DNA of 64,000 bases from Chloroflexota bacterium (GCA_021323855.1 JAJPKE010000037.1:62001-126000), one strand, 5' to 3'; positions 16,444 through 25,351 are shown, counted from the first letter of the stretch. Made by a program: numbers and translations. The notes: generated from the sequence alone by a model not told the origin.

Positions 16444-16508
16444 CGTGAGATAGTTGTGAGATGCCAGTCATTTCTTGTGATGAGGCTGTGATAGCGCCTC
16501 CCTATGCT
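16444..16508 (+). promoter_or_regulatory. Four-part TGTGA operator and promoter of the multicopper oxidase
   Basis: CGTGA at 16444, then TGTGA at 16455, 16476 and 16487 (spacings 11, 21, 11). The -10 TATGCT at 16503-16508 begins 12 bases after the last repeat. It is divergent from the operator at 16329-16376; the two fill most of the 353-base intergenic gap. Confidence 0.82.
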
Positions 16509-16579
16509 GTAACGAAGATTCCCTCGTATGCAGCGAAGGCAGCAGTGAGGAGATACAGCAACAACTGAGGAGTTATCAC

Positions 16580-17980
16580 ATGATACTTGATGAACATGTT
16601 GCCCCAGCGCCCAAAAATGAGGCCGCAACTGAACCGAAGTCCGAGCCTGATGCCGAGACACCAGTATCTTCAACGGTAGAGAGCCGGGATCAACATACAG
16701 GTGGGCATCCTTCTGCCATCCGAACCTGGCCACTGACGGCGGATGAGGTCAATCAGTTGGAGCAATCCCTGGGAAGAAGGCCAGCGACATCCTCTGGACA
16801 TGCTGAAGACATGGATCAGGCGCCAGCCACCGTGCAGCAGTGGCCTGCCTGGCTGCAAAAGCAATGGGTGGCGACGCAGCGGCGGCGGGCCTGGCAGATG
16901 GCGCATCCGCCCACCCTCATGCGCCGCCTGTCTTCCCCAGGGGGGATGCTCATTACCAGCGCCTTTCTGTTGATTGCGTTGATAAGCTTTGGGCTGGGTG
17001 CGGCGTTGAATGCTCCTGCCAGCGCCTCTGCCAGTTCATCGTCGAGCAGCAATACCAGCAGTATGTCCGGCAGTATGTCCAGTAGTGGCAGTCAACTTCC
17101 TGCCAATGTTCCAGATGCCACACAGCAATACGGTAATCAACCAGCGCGGTTCGTTATTGACGCTGACGGCGCCAAGCACTTTACACTGACGGCAGAACAA
17201 GTGTTGTGGCAGCCAGTCAAGGGGCAGAAGGTGCTTGCCTGGACGCTGGATGGCACCGTGCCAGGGCCGATGATTCACGCCACTGCTGGCGATCACATCC
17301 GTATCACCATCATCAATCACCTGCCAGAAGCTACCGCCATTCACTGGCATGGCCTCGAAGTGCCCACAGACAATGATGGCGTCCCGCCGATTGGTATGAA
17401 GCCGATCCAACCTGGGCAGTCGTATACCTATGACTTCACATTGCGTGATGAAGATGCAGGCACCCACTGGTATCACAGCCACTACGATGACATCAAACAG
17501 GTAGGTGGTGGCATGTACGGCGCCTTCATCGTAGACCCGCGACCTGGCAGCGCGGAATATCAGCCGATGATGCAGGCGGAACATGCTGATGTAGATCAAA
17601 CAATGTTCATCGGCACACTGGGCGCCTATTACGTTATCAATGGGAAGAGCTTCCCCGATACGCAGCCCATCAACGTCCGTCATGGCCAGACGGTACATCT
17701 CCGCCTGATCGGCGCCGATACGCAAATGATCCACCCAATGCACTTGCACGGGCATAGTTTCCAGATTGTGGCGGAAGATGGGCATCTGCTGTCCGCGCCT
17801 ATTACCAAAGATACGGTTCAGGTAGCCCCTGGCGAAACCTATGACCTGACCTTTTACGCCTGGGCGGCTCCTGGCAGCATCTATCCCTTCCATTGCCATA
17901 TCTTGAGCCACCTCATGAACCCTGGCCAGCAGGAAGGCGAGATGGGTGGCCTCATCGTCCTCGTCCAATATGCGAAGTGA
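16580..17980 (+). CDS. Membrane-anchored two-domain multicopper oxidase
   Basis: 466 residues. A ~115-residue polar N-terminal part is followed by one membrane helix (121-141), a Ser-rich linker (148-170) and two cupredoxin domains. Copper-site motifs are complete: HWHG (255-258), HWYHSH (296-301), a later HPMHLHGHSF and HCHILSH. With two rather than three cupredoxin domains it resembles small two-domain laccases, which assemble as trimers. It probably couples oxidation of a phenol, metal ion or other donor to O2 reduction outside the membrane. The start has TGAGGAG upstream. A strong hairpin follows the gene. Confidence 0.88.
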   Translation: MILDEHVAPAPKNEAATEPKSEPDAETPVSSTVESRDQHTGGHPSAIRTWPLTADEVNQLEQSLGRRPATSSGHAEDMDQAPATVQQWPAWLQKQWVATQRRRAWQMAHPPTLMRRLSSPGGMLITSAFLLIALISFGLGAALNAPASASASSSSSSNTSSMSGSMSSSGSQLPANVPDATQQYGNQPARFVIDADGAKHFTLTAEQVLWQPVKGQKVLAWTLDGTVPGPMIHATAGDHIRITIINHLPEATAIHWHGLEVPTDNDGVPPIGMKPIQPGQSYTYDFTLRDEDAGTHWYHSHYDDIKQVGGGMYGAFIVDPRPGSAEYQPMMQAEHADVDQTMFIGTLGAYYVINGKSFPDTQPINVRHGQTVHLRLIGADTQMIHPMHLHGHSFQIVAEDGHLLSAPITKDTVQVAPGETYDLTFYAWAAPGSIYPFHCHILSHLMNPGQQEGEMGGLIVLVQYAK

Positions 17981-18045
17981 GGCATACAGACGCCATTGCT
18001 GATAGGCCAGACCGAAAGCGTCATGTACATCAAGCAATTGCGAGA

Positions 18046-18075
18046 ATTGCCGCTACCTATCAGGGTAGCGGCAAT
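18046..18075 (+). terminator. Terminator after the multicopper oxidase
   Basis: A perfect 12-bp stem ATTGCCGCTACC (18046-18057) / GGTAGCGGCAAT (18064-18075) with a 6-base loop, followed by a moderately T-rich stretch. It lies between two convergent genes and may act in both directions. Confidence 0.75.
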
Positions 18076-18167
18076 GTCATTATCGCGTTTTGCTTACCAT
18101 GTATACCAATGCGCAGCAATCGGCAGCAATGCGCAGCAATTGGCGGACTGCCAAACATATAAGCGAC

Positions 18168-18971
18168 TCAATAGCCCAATAGATGAGGAATCAGCGTGCC
18201 AAGCAGATACCCTCCAAGCGCTGATGCGCCACCCACTAAGACGATCTCAGCGGCGCTACGTATCAGATTGAGATTGGCAAGCTTGCCTTTGATAATGCCA
18301 ACGATGATCAGCGCGATGAACGTCAGCACGAGGGAAACCGGCAGCGCGACCGGAACAGGGAAAAAGAAATAGGCGATCAGTGGAAAGATGGAGCCTACGA
18401 TATACGACACACCCATCGTCAGCGCCTCGGGCACCTTGACGGTGCTGGGTTCGAGCGTCAACCCCAACTCTTTCTCCACCATCGTCCGCTGGTAGGCTTC
18501 GGGATAGCGTGCCAGTGTCGTCGCGATTTGCTGCGCATCGCCGGCAGCCACGCCTTCAAATTCGAGGAGTCGCGCCATCTCGTCCAGCTCATAGTCGGGA
18601 TTCCGGCGCATTTCATCCAGCTCTTTGCGCACCTCGGTCAGTTGCACCTGTGCTTCCGACCTGCCAGAAATGAACTCTCCTGCTCCCATTGAGAGCGCGC
18701 CGGCAAATGATTCAGCGACACCAGCCGCAATAACTGCGTGGATGTTGCCGGTGCCGCCAGCAACGCCACTCACCACGCCCAGCGGCACCAGCAACCCATC
18801 CAGCGACCCAAACACGAGTTGGCGGATACGTTCGAGCCGGTTGATCCGCTCCTTTTCAGCAAAGAGATTCGTTCCCTGCTCCTGCGCTGCCTGAGACTGG
18901 GAGCTGGAGCGGGCCAACGTGCCTCCAGAGGTGGAGTCATGAGCGTTCTGCATATCTTCTGTATTCTGCAT
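18168..18971 (-). CDS. VIT1/CCC1-family iron or manganese transporter
   Basis: 267 residues. LVFGSLDGLLVPLGVVSG and SMGAGEFISGRSE are the family signatures; the latter holds the metal-site Met/Gly/Glu residues. A soluble acidic helical region (about 105-165), rich in Glu, precedes the last three membrane helices, as in the VIT cytosolic metal-collecting domain. It exports Fe2+/Mn2+ from the cytosol or moves it between compartments. It is third in a row with the BON protein and flavodoxin, all minus strand. Confidence 0.88.
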   Translation of the reverse strand: MQNTEDMQNAHDSTSGGTLARSSSQSQAAQEQGTNLFAEKERINRLERIRQLVFGSLDGLLVPLGVVSGVAGGTGNIHAVIAAGVAESFAGALSMGAGEFISGRSEAQVQLTEVRKELDEMRRNPDYELDEMARLLEFEGVAAGDAQQIATTLARYPEAYQRTMVEKELGLTLEPSTVKVPEALTMGVSYIVGSIFPLIAYFFFPVPVALPVSLVLTFIALIIVGIIKGKLANLNLIRSAAEIVLVGGASALGGYLLGTLIPHLLGY

Positions 18972-19123
18972 ATCACCGTATCCTCTCTGCTCTCGCCGTA
19001 CTCTCTTTGCCAGCCAAGCGGTTGCGCCAGTGTCTTTGATCAGTGTATAACCTGCTCGACCTTGCTTGTTGGGTGAACGCGCTCCCCTGGCTTTGAGATG
19101 AGCAGCGGGACCCGTCTTTCTTC

Positions 19124-19903
19124 TTACCTCTTGCTTCTCCGCGAGGATGCGATAGCAAGGTCATTGCGCACGAATCTGATGCCCGGCGCGGACAATGCAC
19201 ACTGTTCAGCTTTTGACCGGTCGGCAACGGTCTGAACCGTTCCTTTCAGGAACGCCGTCTGCCCTTGCACCTCCACCTCAATAGTACGCTCCGCGCCTCC
19301 GGACAGTGACCCCAGAGCGTCAGCGATACGTCGTTTGATATCATCTGGCGTAGCGGTGATCCAGTTAATGACGCCTGCTATTCTCACTCCCTCCATTCCC
19401 TGCGCCTTCGCCAGTTGTCGCACAACACGCTCTGCTGCTGCCCGCTGAGCGGACTGTTCTACTGCGCCTTTGAGGAACACAAATCCCTGCGAGGCTGTTA
19501 CCTGGAGCCTTGCGAGGGGGATAGCGCCATCATGCTGGAGCGCTTGCCAGACCGCGTGCACCAGATGCGCATCTAGGTCATCCTCCTGGGCTGAGACGCT
19601 ATCAGAAGTCGGATGAGGGCGCACCTTGATGTCATTCACAACCGCATGGACGCCACGCACTTGCCCGGCACGCCGTCCAGCAGCTTGCCGGGTAAGATAG
19701 TTATCTACGGTTCCGGCCAGCGTGACGACGCCCGCAGCGACATGGACGTTAATTTTGCTCGCTTTTGTGTAGCTGTCCTGGCGTAGAGACTGTTCCACTT
19801 CACGCTGAAGCGCAATATCTTGCTGAGCAGCGGGCGGCGCTTTTGTGTCGGGGCTGATCTGGGTGTTTATTTCTGTGTTGACCTCGGTGCTGGTCATGGT
19901 CAT
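19124..19903 (-). CDS. Protein with three BON domains
   Basis: About 259 residues holding three BON repeats (approximately 25-95, 100-170 and 180-250), each with the typical V..G.V.L.G.V pattern; examples are GVVTLAGTVDNYLTR and VQGQTAFLKGTVQTVADR. BON domains bind membranes or other proteins and occur in OsmY-like stress proteins. There is no signal peptide, so it seems cytoplasmic. ATG 19903 is preferred over the GTG at 19918. It lies 87 bases after the flavodoxin gene and is probably cotranscribed. Confidence 0.82.
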   Translation of the reverse strand: MTMTSTEVNTEINTQISPDTKAPPAAQQDIALQREVEQSLRQDSYTKASKINVHVAAGVVTLAGTVDNYLTRQAAGRRAGQVRGVHAVVNDIKVRPHPTSDSVSAQEDDLDAHLVHAVWQALQHDGAIPLARLQVTASQGFVFLKGAVEQSAQRAAAERVVRQLAKAQGMEGVRIAGVINWITATPDDIKRRIADALGSLSGGAERTIEVEVQGQTAFLKGTVQTVADRSKAEQCALSAPGIRFVRNDLAIASSRRSKR

Positions 19904-19990
19904 TCTCGCTTTCTTCACTTTTTAGCAGATCGCTGGTTTTGGTTGTCTGGGTTCGGAGCCGTGGAAGAATGAGAACTGGCGAGATACGTA

Positions 19991-20506
19991 TTATGGCTTA
20001 GCTTCCGTCAAGGTCAGATCGTGGGCAATGCTCTCCGCCCACTTCTCGACGCTCTTCCAGTCGCGAAAATCCCCTATTGGCGCGTGAATCGCTTTCGTCA
20101 CCAGCCGCTCCGGGAACGATAAAACCTGGGGATCGAGGACGCCAGCGAAGGTGCGGTACCCACGTGGATGGATGGTCTGCTGAAATTCCACCACATCTTT
20201 GGGCAATTCCTGGGCAGTGTTCATCTCCGGGCCGAGTGGTCCCACGCTGAATAGCCAGACGGGGAGTTCAGCTAAGATTTGCTGGTGACGGCGCACAAAT
20301 TCTACGGCCTCTTTCCGCCACGCGCCAAAGTAGATGGCGCTGCCGAGGACCACTGCCTCATACGGCGTGAGGTCTTCAGTCGCTTTGATCGTTTCGACAG
20401 GGCACAGGTCAACCTCTTTGCCTTGCTGCCGCAATTGTTGAGCAAGGTAGTCTGCGATGCTGTGTGTCGAACCATGCCTGCTTGCATACGTGACAAGAAT
20501 CGCCAT
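19991..20506 (-). CDS. HemG-like flavodoxin-domain protein
   Basis: 171 residues. The FMN loop TYASRHGST (about 6-14), the second loop GSAIYFGAWRKEA and FSVGPLG fit the flavodoxin/HemG (menaquinone-dependent protoporphyrinogen oxidase) subfamily. The chemistry might be quinone-linked flavin oxidation, but the substrate is unproved. First gene of the flavodoxin-BON-VIT group, with its own four-part operator at 20616-20662. Confidence 0.82.
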   Translation of the reverse strand: MAILVTYASRHGSTHSIADYLAQQLRQQGKEVDLCPVETIKATEDLTPYEAVVLGSAIYFGAWRKEAVEFVRRHQQILAELPVWLFSVGPLGPEMNTAQELPKDVVEFQQTIHPRGYRTFAGVLDPQVLSFPERLVTKAIHAPIGDFRDWKSVEKWAESIAHDLTLTEAKP

Positions 20507-20598
20507 ATCAAACCTCTTTCTCGGCTATGCACAGAGGAATACTCAGGAACACGCTAGCCAGTGGCTGAGTTCTCAGGCAAGTTTTTTAGACCAGCTTT

Positions 20599-20662
20599 AG
20601 ACTAAGCGCGCTGGCTCACAGCGCCATCACGAAAACCTGCATCACCTCACAAATCAGTTACA
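20599..20662 (-). promoter_or_regulatory. Four-part TGTGA operator and promoter of the flavodoxin-BON-VIT group
   Basis: TCACA at 20616, TCACG at 20627, TCACA at 20647 and TTACA at 20658: spacings 11, 20 and 11. A -10-like TAGTCT sits at 20599-20604 (minus strand), 11 bases beyond the last repeat. Confidence 0.72.
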
Positions 20663-20701
20663 GGGGTCGAGTCGTTTCAGGATTGAGGAAATATTGATGA
20701 G

Positions 20702-20766
20702 CTTGATGAGATTGTGATGCTGTGCCTGCCGTTTATGATGCGGCTGTGAGATTTCCCCTCTATCTT
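20702..20766 (+). promoter_or_regulatory. Four-part TGTGA operator and promoter of the Usp-pentapeptide-GNAT operon
   Basis: CTTGA at 20702, TGTGA at 20713, TATGA at 20734 and TGTGA at 20745 (spacings 11, 21, 11). The -10 TATCTT at 20761-20766 starts 12 bases after the last repeat. It is divergent from the operator at 20616-20662. Confidence 0.7.
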
Positions 20767-20822
20767 CAAAGTGTCAAGACCACAACCTGAGCCACATTGA
20801 GCCGGAGAGGGAGAGCAGCAAC

Positions 20823-21929
20823 ATGGAGACGCCTTACGAGAAACTCAGCAATGAAGATGGGTACAGCTATGTTCGACCAGCAGGCACTCCATCTGCGGCA
20901 ATCACGGAGATGACGGTAGCGCCAGAAATGCAAGCAGTTTCAAGGAAACAGCAAGACTTGCCTGCGCCCAAACGGCTCAATCACCTGCTGGTGCCATTAG
21001 ACGGCACCCGGGAGGGTGAATGGGCGCTTCCCTATGCCACGGCGTTGGCCAGGATGCTCCATGCGCAACTGGTGCTGGGACATGTCACGCCAACCGAAAC
21101 GGTCAATCCAATAGCACAGGCGCTGCATATAGCGGGAAGTAGAGAACAAGTTGCTCAGCAAACCTTTGCCCCGCAAGCGCTCTCCTATCTGCGTGATCTC
21201 CGCTGGCGGCTGGCGGTCCCGATGAACCAGATGAGGACGTTCCATATTAGCGCCCCAACAGTGACAGATGGACTCCTCGACTTCATTTCCACGAATGAGA
21301 TAGACCTGGTGTTCCTGCGGTTACGCACGCACTATACCGCCGGCAATCTCAGCTTGGGAACCGTAGTAGATGCCCTGATACGCCAGAGTCCCGTTCCTGT
21401 GCTGGTCATTCCACCCGCAGCAGAGCCGTCCATTCACCCCTTTACTCTGCGCCATATTATGCTGCCGCTCGATGGGTCAGCCCTGGCGGAAAGCGCGCTG
21501 GCGCCGCTACTGGGGCTGCTCACCCAGGCCTACGGCCAGCCAGGAACGCCGCTCACGGTCACGTTATTCGGGGTAGCAGAAAACTACGCCGTCTTGCCAG
21601 ATTATCAGTCATACCTACATGCCATCCGGGCGCGTCTCTTAGCGTTGCCCATCTGCGCTCATATCCAGATCAATGCTATCGCCACGGTGGGGTCCGCTCC
21701 AGGAGCAATAGTCACTGCGGTCGCACAAGGGATCAAAGGGGAAGAGAGCGAGGATGGGAAGAGTGATACCATTTCCGCATTTGCCTCTGCCGGACCGGTA
21801 GACTTGGTACTCATGGCGACACATGGGCGAGGGGGCCTGGATCGCTGGCTGTTCGGTAGCGTGGCCAGCTATGTCCTGCCACGGATTGAGATTCCGGTGC
21901 TGTTGACCCATCCAGTCTTCGCTCCTTGA
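20823..21929 (+). CDS. Tandem universal stress protein
   Basis: 368 residues: ~55 extra residues, then two Usp domains (about 56-197 and 212-366). The second keeps the ATP-binding signature ATHGRGGLDRWLFGS; the first is more degenerate in this region (LRTHYTAGNLSLG). Usp proteins bind ATP or cAMP and promote survival without growth. First gene of an operon with a pentapeptide protein and an acetyltransferase. The start follows GAGAGGGAGAGC. Confidence 0.9.
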   Translation: METPYEKLSNEDGYSYVRPAGTPSAAITEMTVAPEMQAVSRKQQDLPAPKRLNHLLVPLDGTREGEWALPYATALARMLHAQLVLGHVTPTETVNPIAQALHIAGSREQVAQQTFAPQALSYLRDLRWRLAVPMNQMRTFHISAPTVTDGLLDFISTNEIDLVFLRLRTHYTAGNLSLGTVVDALIRQSPVPVLVIPPAAEPSIHPFTLRHIMLPLDGSALAESALAPLLGLLTQAYGQPGTPLTVTLFGVAENYAVLPDYQSYLHAIRARLLALPICAHIQINAIATVGSAPGAIVTAVAQGIKGEESEDGKSDTISAFASAGPVDLVLMATHGRGGLDRWLFGSVASYVLPRIEIPVLLTHPVFAP

Positions 21930-21991
21930 TGCGATTGGGATTCATGTTATCCGGAAGGTCACGTTCCCATGATAGAAAGGTTGCTCATGTT

Positions 21992-22912
21992 ATGGCAACG
22001 ACTGTGATAACCATGACTACCGCGATGAAACCCGCATCTGCGGCGGAACTGCAGCAAGCCTATGCGCTTGGTTGCCGAGATTTCCAGCAGTGGAATCTGG
22101 CGAGCGCAGATCTGTGCCAGATGTGTCTGGTCGGAGCAAACCTGCGTGGCGCCAATTTGCGCGAGGCTAATCTGGCGGACGCTGACCTTACGGACGCCGA
22201 CCTGCGCGGCGCCGATTTGCAGAAAGCGCGCTTAACCAATTCTGTGCTGATTCGCACGCAACTGGCGACAGCGCAGCTTGGCGAAGCCGATTTGAGCAGG
22301 GCAAATCTCCATGCCGCAGTGCTACTGCGCGCCGATTTGCGACAGGCGATTCTCACCGATGCGTCGCTTGTCAACGCCGACCTGGAAGATGCCGATCTCT
22401 CCGGCGCGCACCTGGAAGGCGCAACGCTGATTGGCGCTATCCTGGAAAACGCGACACTGGAAGGCGCGCTCATGATGGAGAGCGTGCTTCAGGCAGCCAA
22501 CCTGGAAGACGCCGATCTGGTTGGCGCCAATCTGCAAGGGGCTTGCTTAACGGCTGCTGATCTGGCAGGCGCTGATCTTGAGGATGCCAACCTGGAAGAT
22601 GCTGATCTTTCAGCCGCCGATCTCCATCAAGTGGACCTGCGTGGAGCAAATCTGACTGGCACGGCGCTACGCCACGCTGATCTGCGCTGTGCGGACTGCG
22701 GTGGCGCTGATCTGGCGGGCGCTGATCTGGCAGGCGCTAACCTGCATGATATTGATCTGGCAGGCACGGGCCTCGAACAGCGGGTTGAGCTACCCCAGCT
22801 CAAGCGGTATGCGCGCGGTGAAGTAGACGGCACGACATTTGAAGAGATACGGGCGCGCCTGGAAACCACCTGGAACCTAATAGCAGATAATGCCACAGAT
22901 TCCAGTCTCTAG
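21992..22912 (+). CDS. Pentapeptide-repeat protein
   Basis: About 306 residues. From residue ~30 almost the whole chain is A(D/N)LxxA(D/N)L-type pentapeptide repeats, about 40 in a row, forming a right-handed quadrilateral beta-helix, followed by a short helical C-terminus. Such folds mimic DNA (as in Qnr or MfpA) or serve as binding scaffolds. The repeats are rich in Asp/Glu, giving an acidic surface. The start is uncertain: ATG 21992 (with AAAGGTTG upstream) is chosen; ATG 21929 overlaps the Usp stop and would add 21 residues. Confidence 0.85.
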   Translation: MATTVITMTTAMKPASAAELQQAYALGCRDFQQWNLASADLCQMCLVGANLRGANLREANLADADLTDADLRGADLQKARLTNSVLIRTQLATAQLGEADLSRANLHAAVLLRADLRQAILTDASLVNADLEDADLSGAHLEGATLIGAILENATLEGALMMESVLQAANLEDADLVGANLQGACLTAADLAGADLEDANLEDADLSAADLHQVDLRGANLTGTALRHADLRCADCGGADLAGADLAGANLHDIDLAGTGLEQRVELPQLKRYARGEVDGTTFEEIRARLETTWNLIADNATDSSL

Positions 22913-22937
22913 GAAGCGCGTGGGAGATAAGAACACT

Positions 22938-23600
22938 ATGAGTTTGCGTACAGTACCCCACCAACTGGAACCTGCAATGACACAAGCATCTGAAGGGCCA
23001 CGCGCCCTGCGAAGCCAACTGGACAAGCTGACCGATTTGCTGGTACTGCGCGACGGGAGCGTTGTACGGGTGCGCGCTATTCGCAGTGATGATACAGCGC
23101 GACTCTGCGCTTTTCACCGGAAGCTGTCACCCGATACGATAATCTTTCGCTTCTTCCATTATGTTCCCGAACTCTCACTCCGCGAAGCTGAGCGTTTTAC
23201 GCATGTGGACTACGAGAAGCGGATGGCTCTCATTGCGACGACCGGCGAGGGAGAGACGGAACAAATTTTGGGCGTAGTGCGCTACGAGGGCATTGATCCT
23301 GATACTGCTGAAGTGGCGTTCGTCGTCGAAGATCATTGGCAAGGGCATGGAATTGCCACGGCGCTCTTGCATCGGCTGGCAGCTTTCGCTCGCCAGCATG
23401 GGTACACGACCTTCGTTGCCGTGACTATGGGAAGCAACGCGCGCATGTTGGAGGTATTGCACAACAGTGGCTTTCCTACAACGGTACACTATGCCGACGG
23501 TGAGGTCGAAGTCCGTCTCGATATCAGCCAAGCCATCGAGGACAGCACGGAAACTGGCACGACGGAATCCTCATCTGGCAAGGCATCAGCGACATCATAG
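22938..23600 (+). CDS. GNAT-family acetyltransferase
   Basis: 220 residues. The GNAT core spans about 35-195, with acetyl-CoA-binding DHWQGHGIATALLHRL matching the Q/R-x-x-G-x-G/A loop; it ends in a Ser/Thr-rich tail. The N-terminal LRDGSVVRVRAIRSDD resembles the acetyltransferase part of Pat/KAT-type protein lysine acetyltransferases. It follows the Usp and pentapeptide genes closely. Mycobacterial KAT acetylates a Usp, so the adjacent Usp proteins are a possible substrate. There is no cyclic-nucleotide domain here. ATG 22938 has GGGAGAT upstream. Confidence 0.85.
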   Translation: MSLRTVPHQLEPAMTQASEGPRALRSQLDKLTDLLVLRDGSVVRVRAIRSDDTARLCAFHRKLSPDTIIFRFFHYVPELSLREAERFTHVDYEKRMALIATTGEGETEQILGVVRYEGIDPDTAEVAFVVEDHWQGHGIATALLHRLAAFARQHGYTTFVAVTMGSNARMLEVLHNSGFPTTVHYADGEVEVRLDISQAIEDSTETGTTESSSGKASATS

Positions 23601-23655
23601 GACCAACAGCTATGCAAGGAAGCATGGGCATGGATCACTGCTAGTCCAGGGCAGT

Positions 23656-24003
23656 TCAGTGATGGCTTGGTTGCAGGCCAAGCTCGATTTCCAATGTGTT
23701 AGCCAGCGCATGGGTGTCGGGGTGTATTCCTCTAGGCAGATCATGCGCACTGGCCCGGTATGCCGCTTGAAAAGCCAGAAGAAACAATGTATGCGCGTAG
23801 TCTGGATAGTCAAAGCTAACGGTTTGGCTAAATCTCGTCCAGGCGTCCTCGGCGAAGAGCGACTGGTCGTATTCAGTCAGATCCTCCACCGCCAGCCCAT
23901 GATAGAAACTGTCCCTGGCAAGTTCCACTGCCTTGCGCATGGCTAACTGTAGCAGCGCGCTACGCTGGAAATCGCTGGCAATTGTATGAAATCGCTTCTC
24001 CAC
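23656..24003 (-). CDS. Unknown 115-residue protein with its own operator
   Basis: A soluble, helical, slightly acidic protein rich in Ala, Leu and His. Nothing recognisable was found. It is clearly a gene: good coding pattern, ATG behind GGAGGCATCC, and the four-part operator at 24090-24138 directly upstream. It stands alone, convergent with the GNAT gene, and is divergent from the second Usp gene. Membership of the regulon is the only functional clue. Confidence 0.6.
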   Translation of the reverse strand: MEKRFHTIASDFQRSALLQLAMRKAVELARDSFYHGLAVEDLTEYDQSLFAEDAWTRFSQTVSFDYPDYAHTLFLLAFQAAYRASAHDLPRGIHPDTHALANTLEIELGLQPSHH

Positions 24004-24089
24004 GGATGCCTCCCATTTCGTTACCGCCGCTGGTCACTCGCTCTCATCAAAGTTATTGCCATTGCACTGCAAAGTTTCGGCGCGGGAGG

Positions 24090-24138
24090 TCACACTTGCA
24101 TCACATGAAACCGTTATCAGCCTCACAGTGTCATCACA
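24090..24138 (-). promoter_or_regulatory. Four-part TGTGA operator of the unknown gene at 23656
   Basis: TCACA starts at 24090, 24101, 24123 and 24134, all four perfect, with spacings 11, 22 and 11. The -10 is weak (GAAACT, minus strand, 24073-24078). Confidence 0.75.
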
Positions 24139-24146
24139 ACCAACGC

Positions 24147-24211
24147 TGTGACGCCGCTGTGAGATGAGTGAGAACTGTTGTGCTTTGCTCGTGATGCGCC
24201 ACTGATAAGCT
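24147..24211 (+). promoter_or_regulatory. Four-part TGTGA operator and promoter of the second Usp gene
   Basis: TGTGA at 24147 and 24158, TGTGC at 24179 and CGTGA at 24190 (spacings 11, 21, 11). The -10 TAAGCT at 24206-24211 begins 12 bases after the last repeat. Only 8 bases separate it from the divergent operator ending at 24138. Confidence 0.75.
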
Positions 24212-24313
24212 CCATTCAGGGATCAGGGACCGCGATTCGCGATCCTGATATTTTCATACGGCACGCCTGCGCGATGCTTCTTGCGCCAGAGAGCTACTAG
24301 AGAGGAGTGGGCA

Positions 24314-25351
24314 ATGTTTCCACACATCCTGATCGCAGAAGATGACTCCACACGCACCAGTACACTTCTGGCAGTGGCCTATGCGCTTGGCCATCGCTTT
24401 AGCGCCAACCTGACCCTCTTACATGTTGCGCCAGATCATACGACTCCTGCGGAGGTCGCTCGCCGCTATGCAGCACTACGCCGCCAGAAAGCAATATTAC
24501 AAGCGAGCGGAATTGCTGCGACTGCACGCATCGAATTTGGGAAAGCTGCCGATGTCATCCGGCAAGAAGCGGAAGAGCAACGCTGCAATTTGATCGCCAC
24601 TTTCCCCCGCCGTCGCGTGCATCTCAACACTTTCTTGTTGCCTAGCCTCACCACGCAATTGCTGAGCCATCCGCAGATTCCACTGTTCATCTGGCCGGAA
24701 CTCGAGCAGCAGGACCAGCAGGATAAGCAGGATGAACACGACCTTCGCGAGACGGACGGTAAGCTTACTGAAGAAGCGTCCGCTCTCCATGAGATCGCAG
24801 CATTCTTTGAACATCGTGGCGCGCCAATCATCGTGCCATTGGATGGCAGCGATCTCGCCAATCATGCGCTCCCAATTGCCTGCTCCTGGGCGCGGATTTT
24901 GGGTCGCTCAATGCTGCTGCTACGGGTGGTCCCCCGTGTCGCGCTCCCTGGTGGTGGTCCACAAATCTATGTCTGGGGCCGTGAGGCAGAGCAGCAAGAT
25001 GCCCGTGATGCCAAAGAGTGGCTCGACAACATGCGTGAAGAGTTACTGAGCGCCCCAGAAAATGCGGCAATTCCGCACATTGGAACCGTCGTCAAAATTG
25101 GCGTGGCTTCCGAACACATGCTCTACCTTGCCGCGAACACTCCTGATGCGTTGATCGTCATGAGCACGCATGGCCGTGGAGGATTGGCGCGGCTGGTAGT
25201 GGGCAGCGTCACCAATATGGTGGTTCACCATACGACCGCTCCTACCCTTGTCATTCCACCACAGGCGGATGCTTTTCTCCAACTGCCGTATAGCGGAGAG
25301 CAGCACAGAGAGGTGCAGTCGCCACTCACTCCGGCGCATTCTCATTCCTGA
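24314..25351 (+). CDS. Second tandem universal stress protein
   Basis: 345 residues from ATG 24314, which follows GAGAGGAG. Two Usp domains are present: the first (about 1-135) is degenerate and lacks the glycine-rich ATP loop; the second (about 175-325) has STHGRGGLARLVVGSVTN. Between them is a Gln/Asp-rich linker from a 9-base repeat (coding QQDQQDKQDEHD). Monocistronic, behind the operator at 24147-24194. Confidence 0.9.
   Translation: MFPHILIAEDDSTRTSTLLAVAYALGHRFSANLTLLHVAPDHTTPAEVARRYAALRRQKAILQASGIAATARIEFGKAADVIRQEAEEQRCNLIATFPRRRVHLNTFLLPSLTTQLLSHPQIPLFIWPELEQQDQQDKQDEHDLRETDGKLTEEASALHEIAAFFEHRGAPIIVPLDGSDLANHALPIACSWARILGRSMLLLRVVPRVALPGGGPQIYVWGREAEQQDARDAKEWLDNMREELLSAPENAAIPHIGTVVKIGVASEHMLYLAANTPDALIVMSTHGRGGLARLVVGSVTNMVVHHTTAPTLVIPPQADAFLQLPYSGEQHREVQSPLTPAHSHS

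Noticed and set aside
18110..18142. Repeated GCGCAGCAAT as a repeat array
   Set aside because: Only two or three imperfect short copies between convergent genes; too few for a CRISPR or named repeat.
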